This document shows, in pieces, positions 49,605 through 57,824 of a stretch of 64,000 nt of DNA. The position numbers and the translations under genes were made by a program. The notes beneath the pieces were generated by a model, which did no database searches, had not been told where the DNA came from, and saw nothing but the letters and a program-made list of their open reading frames with translations. The DNA lies in the NCBI GenBank assembly GCA_022651005.1, contig JALCQD010000001.1:558001-622000 (forward strand). The letters are read 5' to 3'. The stretch is from Bifidobacteriaceae bacterium (GTDB lineage: Bacteria > Actinomycetota > Actinomycetes > Actinomycetales > Bifidobacteriaceae). Numbering within the stretch: the first letter of the stretch is position 1; every line of letters starts with the position of its first letter.

Positions 49605-49726
49605 TGGCACTCAACGGCACAACACTGGTGAGTGCCAAGAACTGAAATCATCTTGTTTGAGTCGAGAGCGAGCTTCTGGTCGGATCATTCTATTGGCACT
49701 CAAAATCACGATGTCAATGAGTGTCA
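49605..49726. repeat. Two identical-geometry inverted repeats
   Basis: TGGCACTCA at 49605-49613 is matched by its reverse complement TGAGTGCCA at 49629-49637. TGGCACTCA recurs at 49694-49702, matched by TGAGTGTCA at 49718-49726. In both pairs the spacer is 15 bases, but the spacers differ in sequence. The gap to the purine permease (49900) has no gene. They may be paired operators or RNA hairpins. Confidence 0.6.
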
Positions 49727-49899
49727 ATAGAGCTGTTCCAGCAATCTTCCAAAAGTGCGAAAAAACTCCCAAACACACGCCCGAACTGAGCCGAAATAAC
49801 CCGGTGTTATAGTGCACATCGTCTGCGGGAATGGCGCGCAACATTGGTGCAATCCCAACGACGAGAGCTATCATTCCTCAGATTCATGAAGGGTAGAAG

Positions 49900-51300
49900 A
49901 TGGAAAAATTCTTCAAGCTCAAGGAAAACGGAACAACTGCATCCACTGAAGTCATCGCCGGTCTCACCACATTCTTCGCGATGGCATACGTGATTGCTGT
50001 TAACCCCACAATTTTGTCGGGTACCGGTATGCCTTGGGGAGCTGTGTTCCTCGCCACGATCATCGCCGCCGTCATCGGCACGCTGATCATGGGTCTGTTC
50101 GCCAACGTCCCCTACGCCCAGGCACCGGGCATGGGACTCAATGCATTCTTCACCTTCACCGTCGTCAAGGGCCTCGGCTTCAGCTGGCAAGAAACCCTCG
50201 CAATGGTGTTCATCTGCGGTATCCTCAACATCGTCATCACGGCCACCAAGCTGCGCAAGACCATCATCAGGGCCATTCCGCCGATTCTCCAGAACGCCAT
50301 CAGCGGCGGCATCGGCATCTTCGTGGCCTACGTTGGCCTGCTCGACGTCGGCATCGTCAAGTTCACTCCCGACAAGACCGCAGCGGCAGGCGGCACCCCC
50401 GGCCTGGCAACCTTCAACACCGGAGTTCTCGGACTCTTCCTCATCGGCCTCGTGCTGGTGCTGTTCCTCCTCGTGTTCAAGTTCAAGGGCAAGGGCGGCA
50501 TCATCAACCGCGCCGCGTTCCTCATCGCCATCATCGCGACGGCCCTCATCGGCATCCCGATGGGCGTCACCTCCATGGCGAGCGCCACTGGGCTTGGTCA
50601 GGCATTCAGCCAGCTGCCCACCACGTTCCTCGCCATCTTCTCCCCCGCGGGCTTCCCGGCTCTGTTCTCAAACGCCGCCAAGCTGCCAATCGTCCTCGTG
50701 ACGATTCTGGCCTTCTCCCTTTCCGACATCTTCGACACCATCGGAACCTTCGTGGGAACAGGCCGCCGCTCTGGCATCTTCTCCGTTGAGGACGAGGCCG
50801 CGCTCGAAAACGGCACGGGCTTCAGCTCCAAGATGGACAAGGCCCTCTTCGCGGACGCCACCGCAACCTCGATCGGCTCCCTCATCGGCACCTCGAACAC
50901 CACGACGTATGTCGAGTCCGCGGCAGGTATCGCGGCTGGTGGTCGCACGGGTCTGACCTCGGTCGTTGTCGCGATCTGCTTCGCGCTGTCCACGTTCTTC
51001 GCGCCGCTGTTCAGCGCCATCCCGTCCGCAGCAACCGCTCCGGTTCTCGTAGTGGTGGGCTGCATGATGATGAGCTCCTTCGCCGACATCGACTGGCGCG
51101 ACATCACGCAGGCCATTCCGGCCTTCTTCGCAGCAGTGTTCATGGGCTTCGCGTACTCGATTTCTTACGGAATCGCCGCCGGCTTTATCACGTACTGCCT
51201 TACCAAGACCTTCAAGCGAGAGGCCAAGGACGTCCACCCCGTCATCTGGGTTGTGGCCGCGCTGTTCATCCTTGATTTTGCGCTGCAGGCTTTCGTGTAA
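49900..51300 (+). CDS. Purine permease (AzgA/PbuG-type NCS2)
   Basis: A 466-residue xanthine/uracil-permease-fold transporter of the adenine/guanine/hypoxanthine group. EVIAGLTTFFAMAYVIAVNP, YAQAPGMGLNAFFTF, QNAISGGIGIFVAYVG and SDIFDTIGTFVGTGRRSG are the family signatures, with IGTSNTTTYVESAAGIAAGGRTGLTS near helix 10. It imports purine bases by proton symport. The ATG is preceded by GAAGG. Two inverted repeats upstream and a tetraloop terminator downstream bound the transcription unit. Confidence 0.92.
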   Translation: MEKFFKLKENGTTASTEVIAGLTTFFAMAYVIAVNPTILSGTGMPWGAVFLATIIAAVIGTLIMGLFANVPYAQAPGMGLNAFFTFTVVKGLGFSWQETLAMVFICGILNIVITATKLRKTIIRAIPPILQNAISGGIGIFVAYVGLLDVGIVKFTPDKTAAAGGTPGLATFNTGVLGLFLIGLVLVLFLLVFKFKGKGGIINRAAFLIAIIATALIGIPMGVTSMASATGLGQAFSQLPTTFLAIFSPAGFPALFSNAAKLPIVLVTILAFSLSDIFDTIGTFVGTGRRSGIFSVEDEAALENGTGFSSKMDKALFADATATSIGSLIGTSNTTTYVESAAGIAAGGRTGLTSVVVAICFALSTFFAPLFSAIPSAATAPVLVVVGCMMMSSFADIDWRDITQAIPAFFAAVFMGFAYSISYGIAAGFITYCLTKTFKREAKDVHPVIWVVAALFILDFALQAFV

Positions 51301-51316
51301 GCAACCGCTTATTTGC

Positions 51317-51357
51317 GCAAGAGGCCGGCGTCACCTTCGGGTGCGCCGGCCTCTTGC
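51317..51357 (+). terminator. Long-stem terminator with UUCG tetraloop
   Basis: GCAAGAGGCCGGCG pairs perfectly with CGCCGGCCTCTTGC (14 bp); inside, CACC-TTCG-GGTG adds four pairs closed by a stable TTCG loop, after a single bulged T. It lies 16 bp past the permease stop and may also serve the convergent FtsX-type gene. Confidence 0.8.
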
Positions 51358-51458
51358 ATACTGCCCGGTATTTGTTTGCGCGCGGAGCGCACTGCGCGCC
51401 GCGACGCTCCGGATGGTGACGCCGCCCAGATGGTGACAATGCTCACTGGCTAGCGGTC

Positions 51459-52913
51459 TCAGTCGTCGGCGCGCACGGACAGCAGATCCAGCGATGCAGC
51501 GGCGCGATTCGATGCCAGCGAGCCCACATACACCAACACAAAGCACAGCGCGATGCCACCGACGAAACTGAGCATTGTTGCCGGCTGGGTGAGCGCCTGG
51601 CCCATGATGGGGATCATCAGGAACAGGCTGCACGCCGCCGACACTGCGGTGACAGCCCACAGCGGCGTCATCACCTCCTTGCGCCGAGCCGCAGCCAGCA
51701 CGCGCGCGTCCGCTCCCTCGAGAATGAGCATGCGATACTCGCTCGCCTGGTCGTAAATGCTCCCGGCTTGCATGACGCCGGAAGACACCGCCGCCAGCAC
51801 AGCGGCAAAGAACAGCGTGAGAAGGCCTCCCATGCCAATATCGTGCATCAGAGTCACCTGCTGGGGATCGTAACCCGACGTATCCAGAGACCCCATAAAG
51901 CTCGCCAGCGACGTCATGCCCGCGATGAACACCGCCAGCGCCACGCCACTCACATTGCGCCACGCACGCTTGGGATTGTCGAGAATGCGTCGCATGGCAA
52001 TCAGCTGCGAGGCCGTGCGCGCTCGGGCGAGGCGGCGGCGAGCAGAATGCCGTATCACGAGCGGTCCCAGCAGATTGATGACGAGGAACGTCGCAATAAT
52101 GGGAACCATAATGACCATGATGACGGCGAACGAATCATCCCCCGCAAAATTGATGAGTTTCGATCCTGCCATGCCCAGCGCGAAGACGGCCAGAAAGATC
52201 CAGAGCCTCCACTTGCTGAGCGCGGCCGGAGTTCTCCGTGCACTCACGCCGAGCGGCGAAATGACGACGCCGCGCAAGGAAATCAAGGCCGACACGAGCG
52301 CGAGAAGTGTCACCCCAACCACCACGCCCACCAGCGCTAGCGGGCCTACCCACAGCTGGGTGAACGTGAACGTCGATGCCTGAAAATGCAACAGCATCAC
52401 TGCGGGAAGCAACGCAAAATATCCCACTATTCCCAATACGGTTCCGCCGAGTGCCTGCGCAGTGGCATCGAGCGCGGTGAGCGCCGTGACCTGGCCGCCC
52501 GTCGCACCCATCAGTCTCAGGCTTGCCAGCTCAGCGTCGCGCCGTGACGCCACGAGTCTGGCCGCAGACCCCGCCAATGTGCTCAGCGGCACGAGCAAAA
52601 GCAGGCTCGCGAAGAGCGCAAGACTCACGTAGGTGGGACCAACACTCGCGTCATTCATACCCGTCGTTTCCCCAGACCAACCCCAGACCGCCGCGAAGGT
52701 ATGCGCCGGAGTCGCCCGGTAGATGAAGGCATGAAGGCCGCCTAGAACCGTGAGGAACACGGCAGTTGCTACGGCGAAGGCGATGACGGCCAGAGCCGTG
52801 GTGTGATCCGTCCGGGAAGCAGCACGCTTCGAAGCCGCCGTACGCTGATCCCCGGGCTGCACCTCTGAGGAACGCTGCAACCGCAACATTTTCCAAATGG
52901 TAAACATCGTCAT
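51459..52913 (-). CDS. ABC transporter permease (FtsX/MacB-like)
   Basis: A 484-residue FtsX-domain permease with about eight hydrophobic helices in two blocks. Characteristic pieces are LVASRRDAELASLRLMGATGGQVTALTALDATAQALGG (the coupling helix with LRLMGA) and, in the second half, ASEYRMLILEGADARVLAAARRKEV. Such permeases work with the ATPase encoded at 52910 as exporters or mechanotransducers for antimicrobial peptides, lipids or wall enzymes. Its start overlaps the ATPase stop by four bases. No two-component system or substrate gene is adjacent, so the cargo is open. Confidence 0.87.
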   Translation of the reverse strand: MTMFTIWKMLRLQRSSEVQPGDQRTAASKRAASRTDHTTALAVIAFAVATAVFLTVLGGLHAFIYRATPAHTFAAVWGWSGETTGMNDASVGPTYVSLALFASLLLLVPLSTLAGSAARLVASRRDAELASLRLMGATGGQVTALTALDATAQALGGTVLGIVGYFALLPAVMLLHFQASTFTFTQLWVGPLALVGVVVGVTLLALVSALISLRGVVISPLGVSARRTPAALSKWRLWIFLAVFALGMAGSKLINFAGDDSFAVIMVIMVPIIATFLVINLLGPLVIRHSARRRLARARTASQLIAMRRILDNPKRAWRNVSGVALAVFIAGMTSLASFMGSLDTSGYDPQQVTLMHDIGMGGLLTLFFAAVLAAVSSGVMQAGSIYDQASEYRMLILEGADARVLAAARRKEVMTPLWAVTAVSAACSLFLMIPIMGQALTQPATMLSFVGGIALCFVLVYVGSLASNRAAASLDLLSVRADD

Positions 52914-53704
52914 CGCACACTCACCTTGCCTTGCACACCTGCGGGAGCCGCGGTGAACACTCCATTCGCGGGCTCTTCAGCGACGGACGCTCCTGCAGAA
53001 GCGCTCGCAAGCCCGGCGTCGCCGAGCCGCCCGTCCTGCATCGTCACCGTCCGCGAGCAGAAGGAGGCCACACGCGCGTCGTGCGTCACTACGATCAGCG
53101 TGGTCGATTGCTGCGCCGCCACTCGCGTCAGCAGCTGCATCACTTCCATGCCCGTGCGCTGATCGAGCGCTCCCGTCGGCTCATCGGCGAAAATAACCCC
53201 GGGAGCAATCGCCATGGCGCGGGCGATGGCGACGCGCTGCGCCTGCCCTCCGCTCAATTCTCCGGGCCTGCGATTCAACAGATCCTGCAAGCCGAGGGAC
53301 ACAAGCCATTCTTGCGCGCGGCGCTTGGCCTCCGCAGGCGCAACGCCCGCAAGCATCAGCGGCAACGCAGCATTCTCGATGGCAGGCAGCTCAGGAAGCA
53401 ATTGCCCTGATTGAAAGACGAAGCCAAAATCACTGCGCCGCAACTTGGTGCGCTGGGCGTCGCTCATTTTCGCATAGCTGTTGCCATTCCATAGCACGTC
53501 GCCGCCTGTGGGCTTCATGATACCGGCGAGCAGGTGCAGCAAAGTCGTTTTGCCCGATCCCGAGGGCCCCATGATGGCGAGAGATTCTCCCGCGCTCAAT
53601 TGAAGGCTGACGTCGGAGAGCGCCGGATGGGCGCTGGGCGTTCCATAATTCATGGTGAGGTGAGACGCCACAAGCTGCGTCTGAGCATAAGTGTTGTTGT
53701 TCAT
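52910..53704 (-). CDS. ABC transporter ATPase (LolD/MacB type)
   Basis: A 264-residue ATPase. Walker A is GPSGSGKTT, Q-loop FVFQSGQLLPEL, signature LSGGQAQRVAIARA, Walker B VIFADEPTGALD and H-loop VVTHD, with the insertion typical of the LolD/MacB/FtsE group. The last about 45 residues form an Ala/Gly/Val-rich extension. I chose ATG 53704 (MNNNTYAQ). No ribosome binding site is visible and TAGCAT lies seven bases before the ATG, so the mRNA may be leaderless. It is coupled to the FtsX-type permease. Confidence 0.9.
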   Translation of the reverse strand: MNNNTYAQTQLVASHLTMNYGTPSAHPALSDVSLQLSAGESLAIMGPSGSGKTTLLHLLAGIMKPTGGDVLWNGNSYAKMSDAQRTKLRRSDFGFVFQSGQLLPELPAIENAALPLMLAGVAPAEAKRRAQEWLVSLGLQDLLNRRPGELSGGQAQRVAIARAMAIAPGVIFADEPTGALDQRTGMEVMQLLTRVAAQQSTTLIVVTHDARVASFCSRTVTMQDGRLGDAGLASASAGASVAEEPANGVFTAAPAGVQGKVSVR

Positions 53705-53768
53705 ATCTGCGATGCTACGGACGCCTTCGCGCCACTTGAATCGGCTTGAAGAACTATTTGGCAGAACA

Positions 53769-53812
53769 GTGGCGGTGCGTTCTCGTCCCGATGGATGAGA
53801 ACGCACCGCCAC
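53769..53812 (-). terminator. 16-bp perfect hairpin
   Basis: GTGGCGGTGCGTTCTC pairs perfectly with GAGAACGCACCGCCAC across a 12-base loop. It lies downstream of the small protein at 53862 and upstream of the ABC ATPase on the same strand, so it most likely separates the two transcripts. Confidence 0.65.
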
Positions 53813-53861
53813 ACAGTACAACTAATGATGGTGCACAAATAATTACGTGACGACCATCACG

Positions 53862-54059
53862 CTACTTCTCGCGAAGTTTCTCCTTGGCGTCATTCCTCTT
53901 CTCTACAGCGATTTTTTCAGCCTTGGCAATTTTCTCATTTGCTCCGGCCTTCGCCTCGTCAACTTTGTCCGAGAGAATTTCCAAAGCGTCTTTCGCTTTT
54001 TCTGACGCTTTCTCACCCGTTTCTTTGGCGAGATCCTTCGCGTCGTCAAACATATTCAT
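53862..54059 (-). CDS. Small Lys/Ala/Glu-rich amphipathic protein
   Basis: A 65-residue, highly charged, probably all-helical protein (MNMFDDAKDLAKETGEKASE and onward, repeated AK/EK pairs, ending EKLREK). AGGAGGA precedes the ATG. It resembles CsbD-like or LEA-like stress proteins and Actinobacterial antitoxin-like small proteins in composition, but composition alone cannot decide. It is transcribed away from the efflux pump at 54331. Confidence 0.6.
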   Translation of the reverse strand: MNMFDDAKDLAKETGEKASEKAKDALEILSDKVDEAKAGANEKIAKAEKIAVEKRNDAKEKLREK

Positions 54060-54330
54060 TGTCGTCCTCCTTGAGTCGATAACGGCTTACGGATTGTTGG
54101 CAATGGGATCGGCGCCGCCCTCTTCGCGGTCGCCCTTCCCCTTTCAGATTATCGAAAACAGCTGTGCTCACGAAGGCTTTTCGCGCCGAGAATACTGCGG
54201 CGGCGAGGAATTCTGGGATTGCACTAGCTGCGCACATAAAGGACTTCCCTGCCAGCTCAATGCCCGTAAGACGCCACCCGAGGGTAGACTAGTGGGGTCA
54301 ACGAAACCACGAAAGCGAAGCATTCCAAGA

Positions 54331-55884
54331 GTGACGAAAAAAGCGACCTCAGTGTCCATGAAAACCCGTAAGCACGCAACTCTCACCGGTAGCGAGGCCT
54401 ACGTTCAAGGGAAGCTGAGCAAGCCTGCACTCATCTCCATCGGAATCCTCACCTTCATCACCTTCGTGGGGAATTTTACGCAGCTGCAGCTCACGAGCGC
54501 ACTGCCCACCATCGTGCAAGAGTTCCATATTGACCTCACCACAGGCCAGTGGCTCACCTCGATATTCCAGCTCATCATGGGCATCATGGTGCCGCTCACC
54601 GCATTCCTTACCCAACGCTTTTCAACGCGCCAGATCGTCATCGCCTCCATGGCCGTGTTCTCACTGGGATCGGTGCTCGCTTGGCTGGGACCCACCTTCC
54701 CGCTCGTCCTCGCAGGTCGTGCACTCGAGGCGGTGGGAACCGGCGTGATGTGGCCCGTGCTGCAGATCGTCGTCTTCATGACCTTCCCCGTCACCCGCCG
54801 TGGCGTCGCGATGGGAACCGTGGGCATGGCTATGGCCGTGGCACCCGCCGTAGGCCCCACGCTCGGTGGCTGGCAGACGGATTCCAACGGCTGGCGCTCC
54901 ATTTTCCTCTCACTCGCCGTCATCGGCGCACTGGCATGCGTTGCAGCCGCCTTCGGACTGCGCAACTTCAGCGAATCCAATACTGACGTCCACGCAGACT
55001 TCTTCTCGGTTGCTCTCAGCTGCTTCGGTTTCGGCGGACTGCTGTTTGGCTTCACAAACATTGAGTCGTACCCTGTGTCTCACCCGATGGTGTGGGTGCC
55101 TGCGATCATCGGCATCGCGGGCATCATCTGGTTCATTCTGCGCCAGTTGCATCAAACGCTGCCGCTGCTGAATCTGCGCGTGCTGAAGAACGTGCACTTC
55201 GCAACAGGCACGATCACGGCATCGCTCTCGTTCTTTGCCTTTAGCTCCATCATGGTGCTGTTGCCTCTGTACATTCAGGACGACCGCGGCTTCACTGCCA
55301 CAATGAGCGGCATTGTGCTGCTGCCGGGAGCCATCGGACAAGCCATCGCGCAGTTCTTTGGCGGGCGGGCGCTAGATCGCTTCGGGGCGCGGCCCGTCGC
55401 CATGATTGGCTCCACCGTGCTGTTCCTGGGAACGCTCGGCATGAGTTTCATCTCGCTGTTCACCCCCATCTGGTGGGTGTCGCTGTGCCAGTTCGTGCGC
55501 CAGATCGGCATGGGCTTCCTCCTGATGCCCATCACCACCTGGTCGCTGAATTGCCTGCGGCCCGAAGAGGTCTCCGACGGCTCCGCAGTGACGAACACCG
55601 CACGCCAGATTGCCGGAGCTGTGGGCGCACCCGTGCTCGTGGTCACGATGGAGGCGCTGACGGCATGGCGCAAGTCGAGCGGCTTCAACCAGATCGACGC
55701 CAACGTCTGGGGCATTCAATGGACACTGCGACTGAGCACCCTCATCACTGTCATCATGGTGATGATCGTGATGTTCTGGGTCAAGGGGCAGGGTGCCGGT
55801 TCCGCCACCACCTCGCTGCACCAGCTGCAGGAGATGCGCCGCGCACACCACAACGCGCACGCGGCCAAGAAGATCTCCGACTGA
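54331..55884 (+). CDS. DHA2-family (EmrB/QacA) multidrug efflux MFS
   Basis: A 517-residue, 14-helix drug:H+ antiporter. The core opens PALISIGILTFITFVGNFTQLQLTSALPTI, and FQLIMGIMVPLTAFLTQRFSTRQ, RALEAVGTGVMWPV and VAPAVGPTLGGWQ (motif C) are typical. The start is uncertain: GTG 54331 or ATG 54358, neither with a clear ribosome binding site; the long frame further upstream overlaps the divergent small gene and is unlikely. It would export lipophilic compounds. It converges with the FMN-binding protein gene with a 4-bp gap. Confidence 0.85.
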   Translation: MTKKATSVSMKTRKHATLTGSEAYVQGKLSKPALISIGILTFITFVGNFTQLQLTSALPTIVQEFHIDLTTGQWLTSIFQLIMGIMVPLTAFLTQRFSTRQIVIASMAVFSLGSVLAWLGPTFPLVLAGRALEAVGTGVMWPVLQIVVFMTFPVTRRGVAMGTVGMAMAVAPAVGPTLGGWQTDSNGWRSIFLSLAVIGALACVAAAFGLRNFSESNTDVHADFFSVALSCFGFGGLLFGFTNIESYPVSHPMVWVPAIIGIAGIIWFILRQLHQTLPLLNLRVLKNVHFATGTITASLSFFAFSSIMVLLPLYIQDDRGFTATMSGIVLLPGAIGQAIAQFFGGRALDRFGARPVAMIGSTVLFLGTLGMSFISLFTPIWWVSLCQFVRQIGMGFLLMPITTWSLNCLRPEEVSDGSAVTNTARQIAGAVGAPVLVVTMEALTAWRKSSGFNQIDANVWGIQWTLRLSTLITVIMVMIVMFWVKGQGAGSATTSLHQLQEMRRAHHNAHAAKKISD

Positions 55885-55888
55885 GCCA

Positions 55889-56530
55889 CTACTGATGTGA
55901 TTGCGGCGGAACCCACGTGCGCGCCCGCTGCGCCGCTTTCGGAGACTTGTGAATCTTTCCCGTCATGTAATCGACCTCGATCTTCCACACCGTCGCCGTG
56001 CGAATCTGGGCGTCTGTAATCTCAATGTGTGGCATGCCCGCCTGCTGCTTCATCAGTCCCGCGAGCGCGGCGCGCGCCTCGTCGATGTCGTCAAGAACGG
56101 AGGCGAGCCCCGTACCCATCACCGAGCGGAAATCATCGGCCCACGCGGACGGCGTTTTCCCGCTAATGAGCACATGATCTGTACTCATCTCAAAGGCGAC
56201 CGGTAATCCGGAACTCTCTGGATCTGCGGTGGCCTCTCTGAGCGCATCCGTCTTACGTCCCTCCAGCGCCGAGTGGAGGAACAGCGTAAGGTGCCCACTC
56301 GCGGAATCCATTTCGTACCCGAAATTGAGCGGGTACACTGCCAGACCTTCCGTATCCTGGAATGCCACGTGGACGATGTTGCAGGAACGCACGATGTCCT
56401 CGAGGTCGGGCAGAGCCGTGACCTCGCGATCGGCCCGACGCATGGGACGGTGGGCCCCGGCAACTGTCTCCGCGTGACGACGGGAGGGAACGGGATTGGT
56501 GGCGCCGGAGGGCGTTTCTTGAGTGCTCAT
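55889..56530 (-). CDS. Pyridoxamine 5'-phosphate oxidase-like FMN-binding protein
   Basis: A 213-residue split-barrel flavoprotein of the nitroimidazole-resistance (NimA) / PNPOx-like group. After about 28 disordered residues, MRRADREVTALPDLEDIVRSCNIVHVAFQDTEGLAVYPLNFGYEM is the usual opening, followed by GHLTLFLHSALEGRKTDALR and a C-terminal VWKIEVDYMTGKIHKS. FMN or F420-like cofactor reduction of an unknown substrate is inferred. It stands alone between the efflux pump and an unknown membrane protein. Confidence 0.83.
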   Translation of the reverse strand: MSTQETPSGATNPVPSRRHAETVAGAHRPMRRADREVTALPDLEDIVRSCNIVHVAFQDTEGLAVYPLNFGYEMDSASGHLTLFLHSALEGRKTDALREATADPESSGLPVAFEMSTDHVLISGKTPSAWADDFRSVMGTGLASVLDDIDEARAALAGLMKQQAGMPHIEITDAQIRTATVWKIEVDYMTGKIHKSPKAAQRARTWVPPQSHQ

Positions 56531-56624
56531 TCCATCACCATAGGAGCGTCGTGTTGCGCGGGGCTTTCAGACAGCGTTCGGCAAGGAAATATACACTGGA
56601 GATCACGAACGGAGGGCGCGCGAC

Positions 56625-57329
56625 ATGATCATCTTCAGAATTCTCAGCGTCATCAGTGCGCTCCTCGCCCTCGCGGCGGGTGCGGTAGACGTCACGCGAG
56701 TCGTCACCCCGGAGTGGCTGGCGGCGACCGCTCCCGCGCTGTACCAGCTGCCGAGCACGATTCCCGCCGTGGCGTTGGGGATCCTGACGCTGATATTCGT
56801 GGTGATTTACCGCGGCCTCACCAAGGGGCACGGGCGGCCGCGGCGCACCACAGGGCCGATCATGGGCGCGCTGCTGGCGATTCTGCTGGCGGTCGTATCG
56901 CTCGCGCTGTCGAGCGTCTTCCCCGACGGCATCATCAATACCAAGGGAAAGAACTCCTCCACGCTGTCGGCCTCGGCGGCCACCGCGAAGAAGCAGATCG
57001 AATCCGCCTCTGGCACCTGCAGCAGCGGCTGGACGTCTCTGAGTACCTCGAACTATCCCGGCGTCGACTCCGTGGTGGTGTGCGCCTCGTCCATGATGGC
57101 CTATGCGAGCTTCGACAACTCCGCCGCCGCGAACATGTACCGCGCACCACTACAATCACAGGCCATCGAGACCATCCAAAGCCAGCTCAGCGACTCGCAG
57201 ATTGCCAATCTGCCGGCCTTCAGCTCGCTGAGCGGCAATCAGCAGATTGTTGTGGGGCCGACGTCGACCATCAACAAGTTGCAAAAGCAGCTCGGCGGGG
57301 TCAAGGCAAAAGTGGATATGAACGACTAA
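56625..57329 (+). CDS. Membrane protein of unknown function
   Basis: A 234-residue protein with three hydrophobic helices in the first about 105 residues (ILSVISALLALAAGAV, IPAVALGILTLIFVVIY, IMGALLAILLAVVSLALSSV) and an extracytoplasmic C-terminal domain of about 125 residues with two Cys (GTCSSG, VVCASS) that may form a disulfide. GGAGGG precedes the ATG. I recognise no family. It converges with the lipoprotein at 57333 (3-bp gap). Confidence 0.7.
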   Translation: MIIFRILSVISALLALAAGAVDVTRVVTPEWLAATAPALYQLPSTIPAVALGILTLIFVVIYRGLTKGHGRPRRTTGPIMGALLAILLAVVSLALSSVFPDGIINTKGKNSSTLSASAATAKKQIESASGTCSSGWTSLSTSNYPGVDSVVVCASSMMAYASFDNSAAANMYRAPLQSQAIETIQSQLSDSQIANLPAFSSLSGNQQIVVGPTSTINKLQKQLGGVKAKVDMND

Positions 57330-57332
57330 GAG

Positions 57333-57776
57333 CTACTTCTTGCCCACGCTGATATCGGCCGAATAGCCCACGCACGACGCCGAGCTGCCGGGATTCGTAT
57401 CAACGCAATCGTCAAAGGCGCTGCCAGACACCATGATGGAGCCGCTCGCCCTCGGTACGTTGTAAGGAATCACGATGCGCGTCGAAAAGCCGCCATGCTC
57501 GTTTACCACGGCCGTGCCCAGCTGGTGCTCGTAGCTTTCCCCATCGTTGGTGGATACCGAGAGCGTAATGTCGTAATTCCGGCGGTTCTCGGCAACAATG
57601 CACGTCCCGGATTTCGCAGACACTGTGATGGTGTCACCGTTCTGCGGCGCGGAATTGGACAACTGCACCTTCTGCGGGAGACAGCGTGACCCCGAGCCAC
57701 AGGCCGACAGCGGAATGACGAATGTGAGAAGAGCCGTCACGGAAGCAAGGCAGCGACGTAGGAACGCAATCACCAT
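57333..57776 (-). CDS. Small lipoprotein of unknown function
   Basis: A 147-residue lipoprotein: MVIAFLRRCLASVTALLTF and a lipobox LSAC with Cys26. The mature domain looks like a beta-sandwich (VQLSNSAPQNGDTITVSAKSG, YDITLSVSTNDGESYEHQLG, SGSIMVSGSAFDDC) with four or five Cys. ATG 57776, with GGGGGTGAG upstream, is preferred over a TTG five codons earlier. The strands GDTITVSA...SGSIMVSG hint at an immunoglobulin-like fold; no function is assigned. Confidence 0.7.
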   Translation of the reverse strand: MVIAFLRRCLASVTALLTFVIPLSACGSGSRCLPQKVQLSNSAPQNGDTITVSAKSGTCIVAENRRNYDITLSVSTNDGESYEHQLGTAVVNEHGGFSTRIVIPYNVPRASGSIMVSGSAFDDCVDTNPGSSASCVGYSADISVGKK

Positions 57777-57824
57777 CACTCTCACCCCCAATACCCTGAC
57801 GCGGAGGCTGCTTGCACCCGCTCC

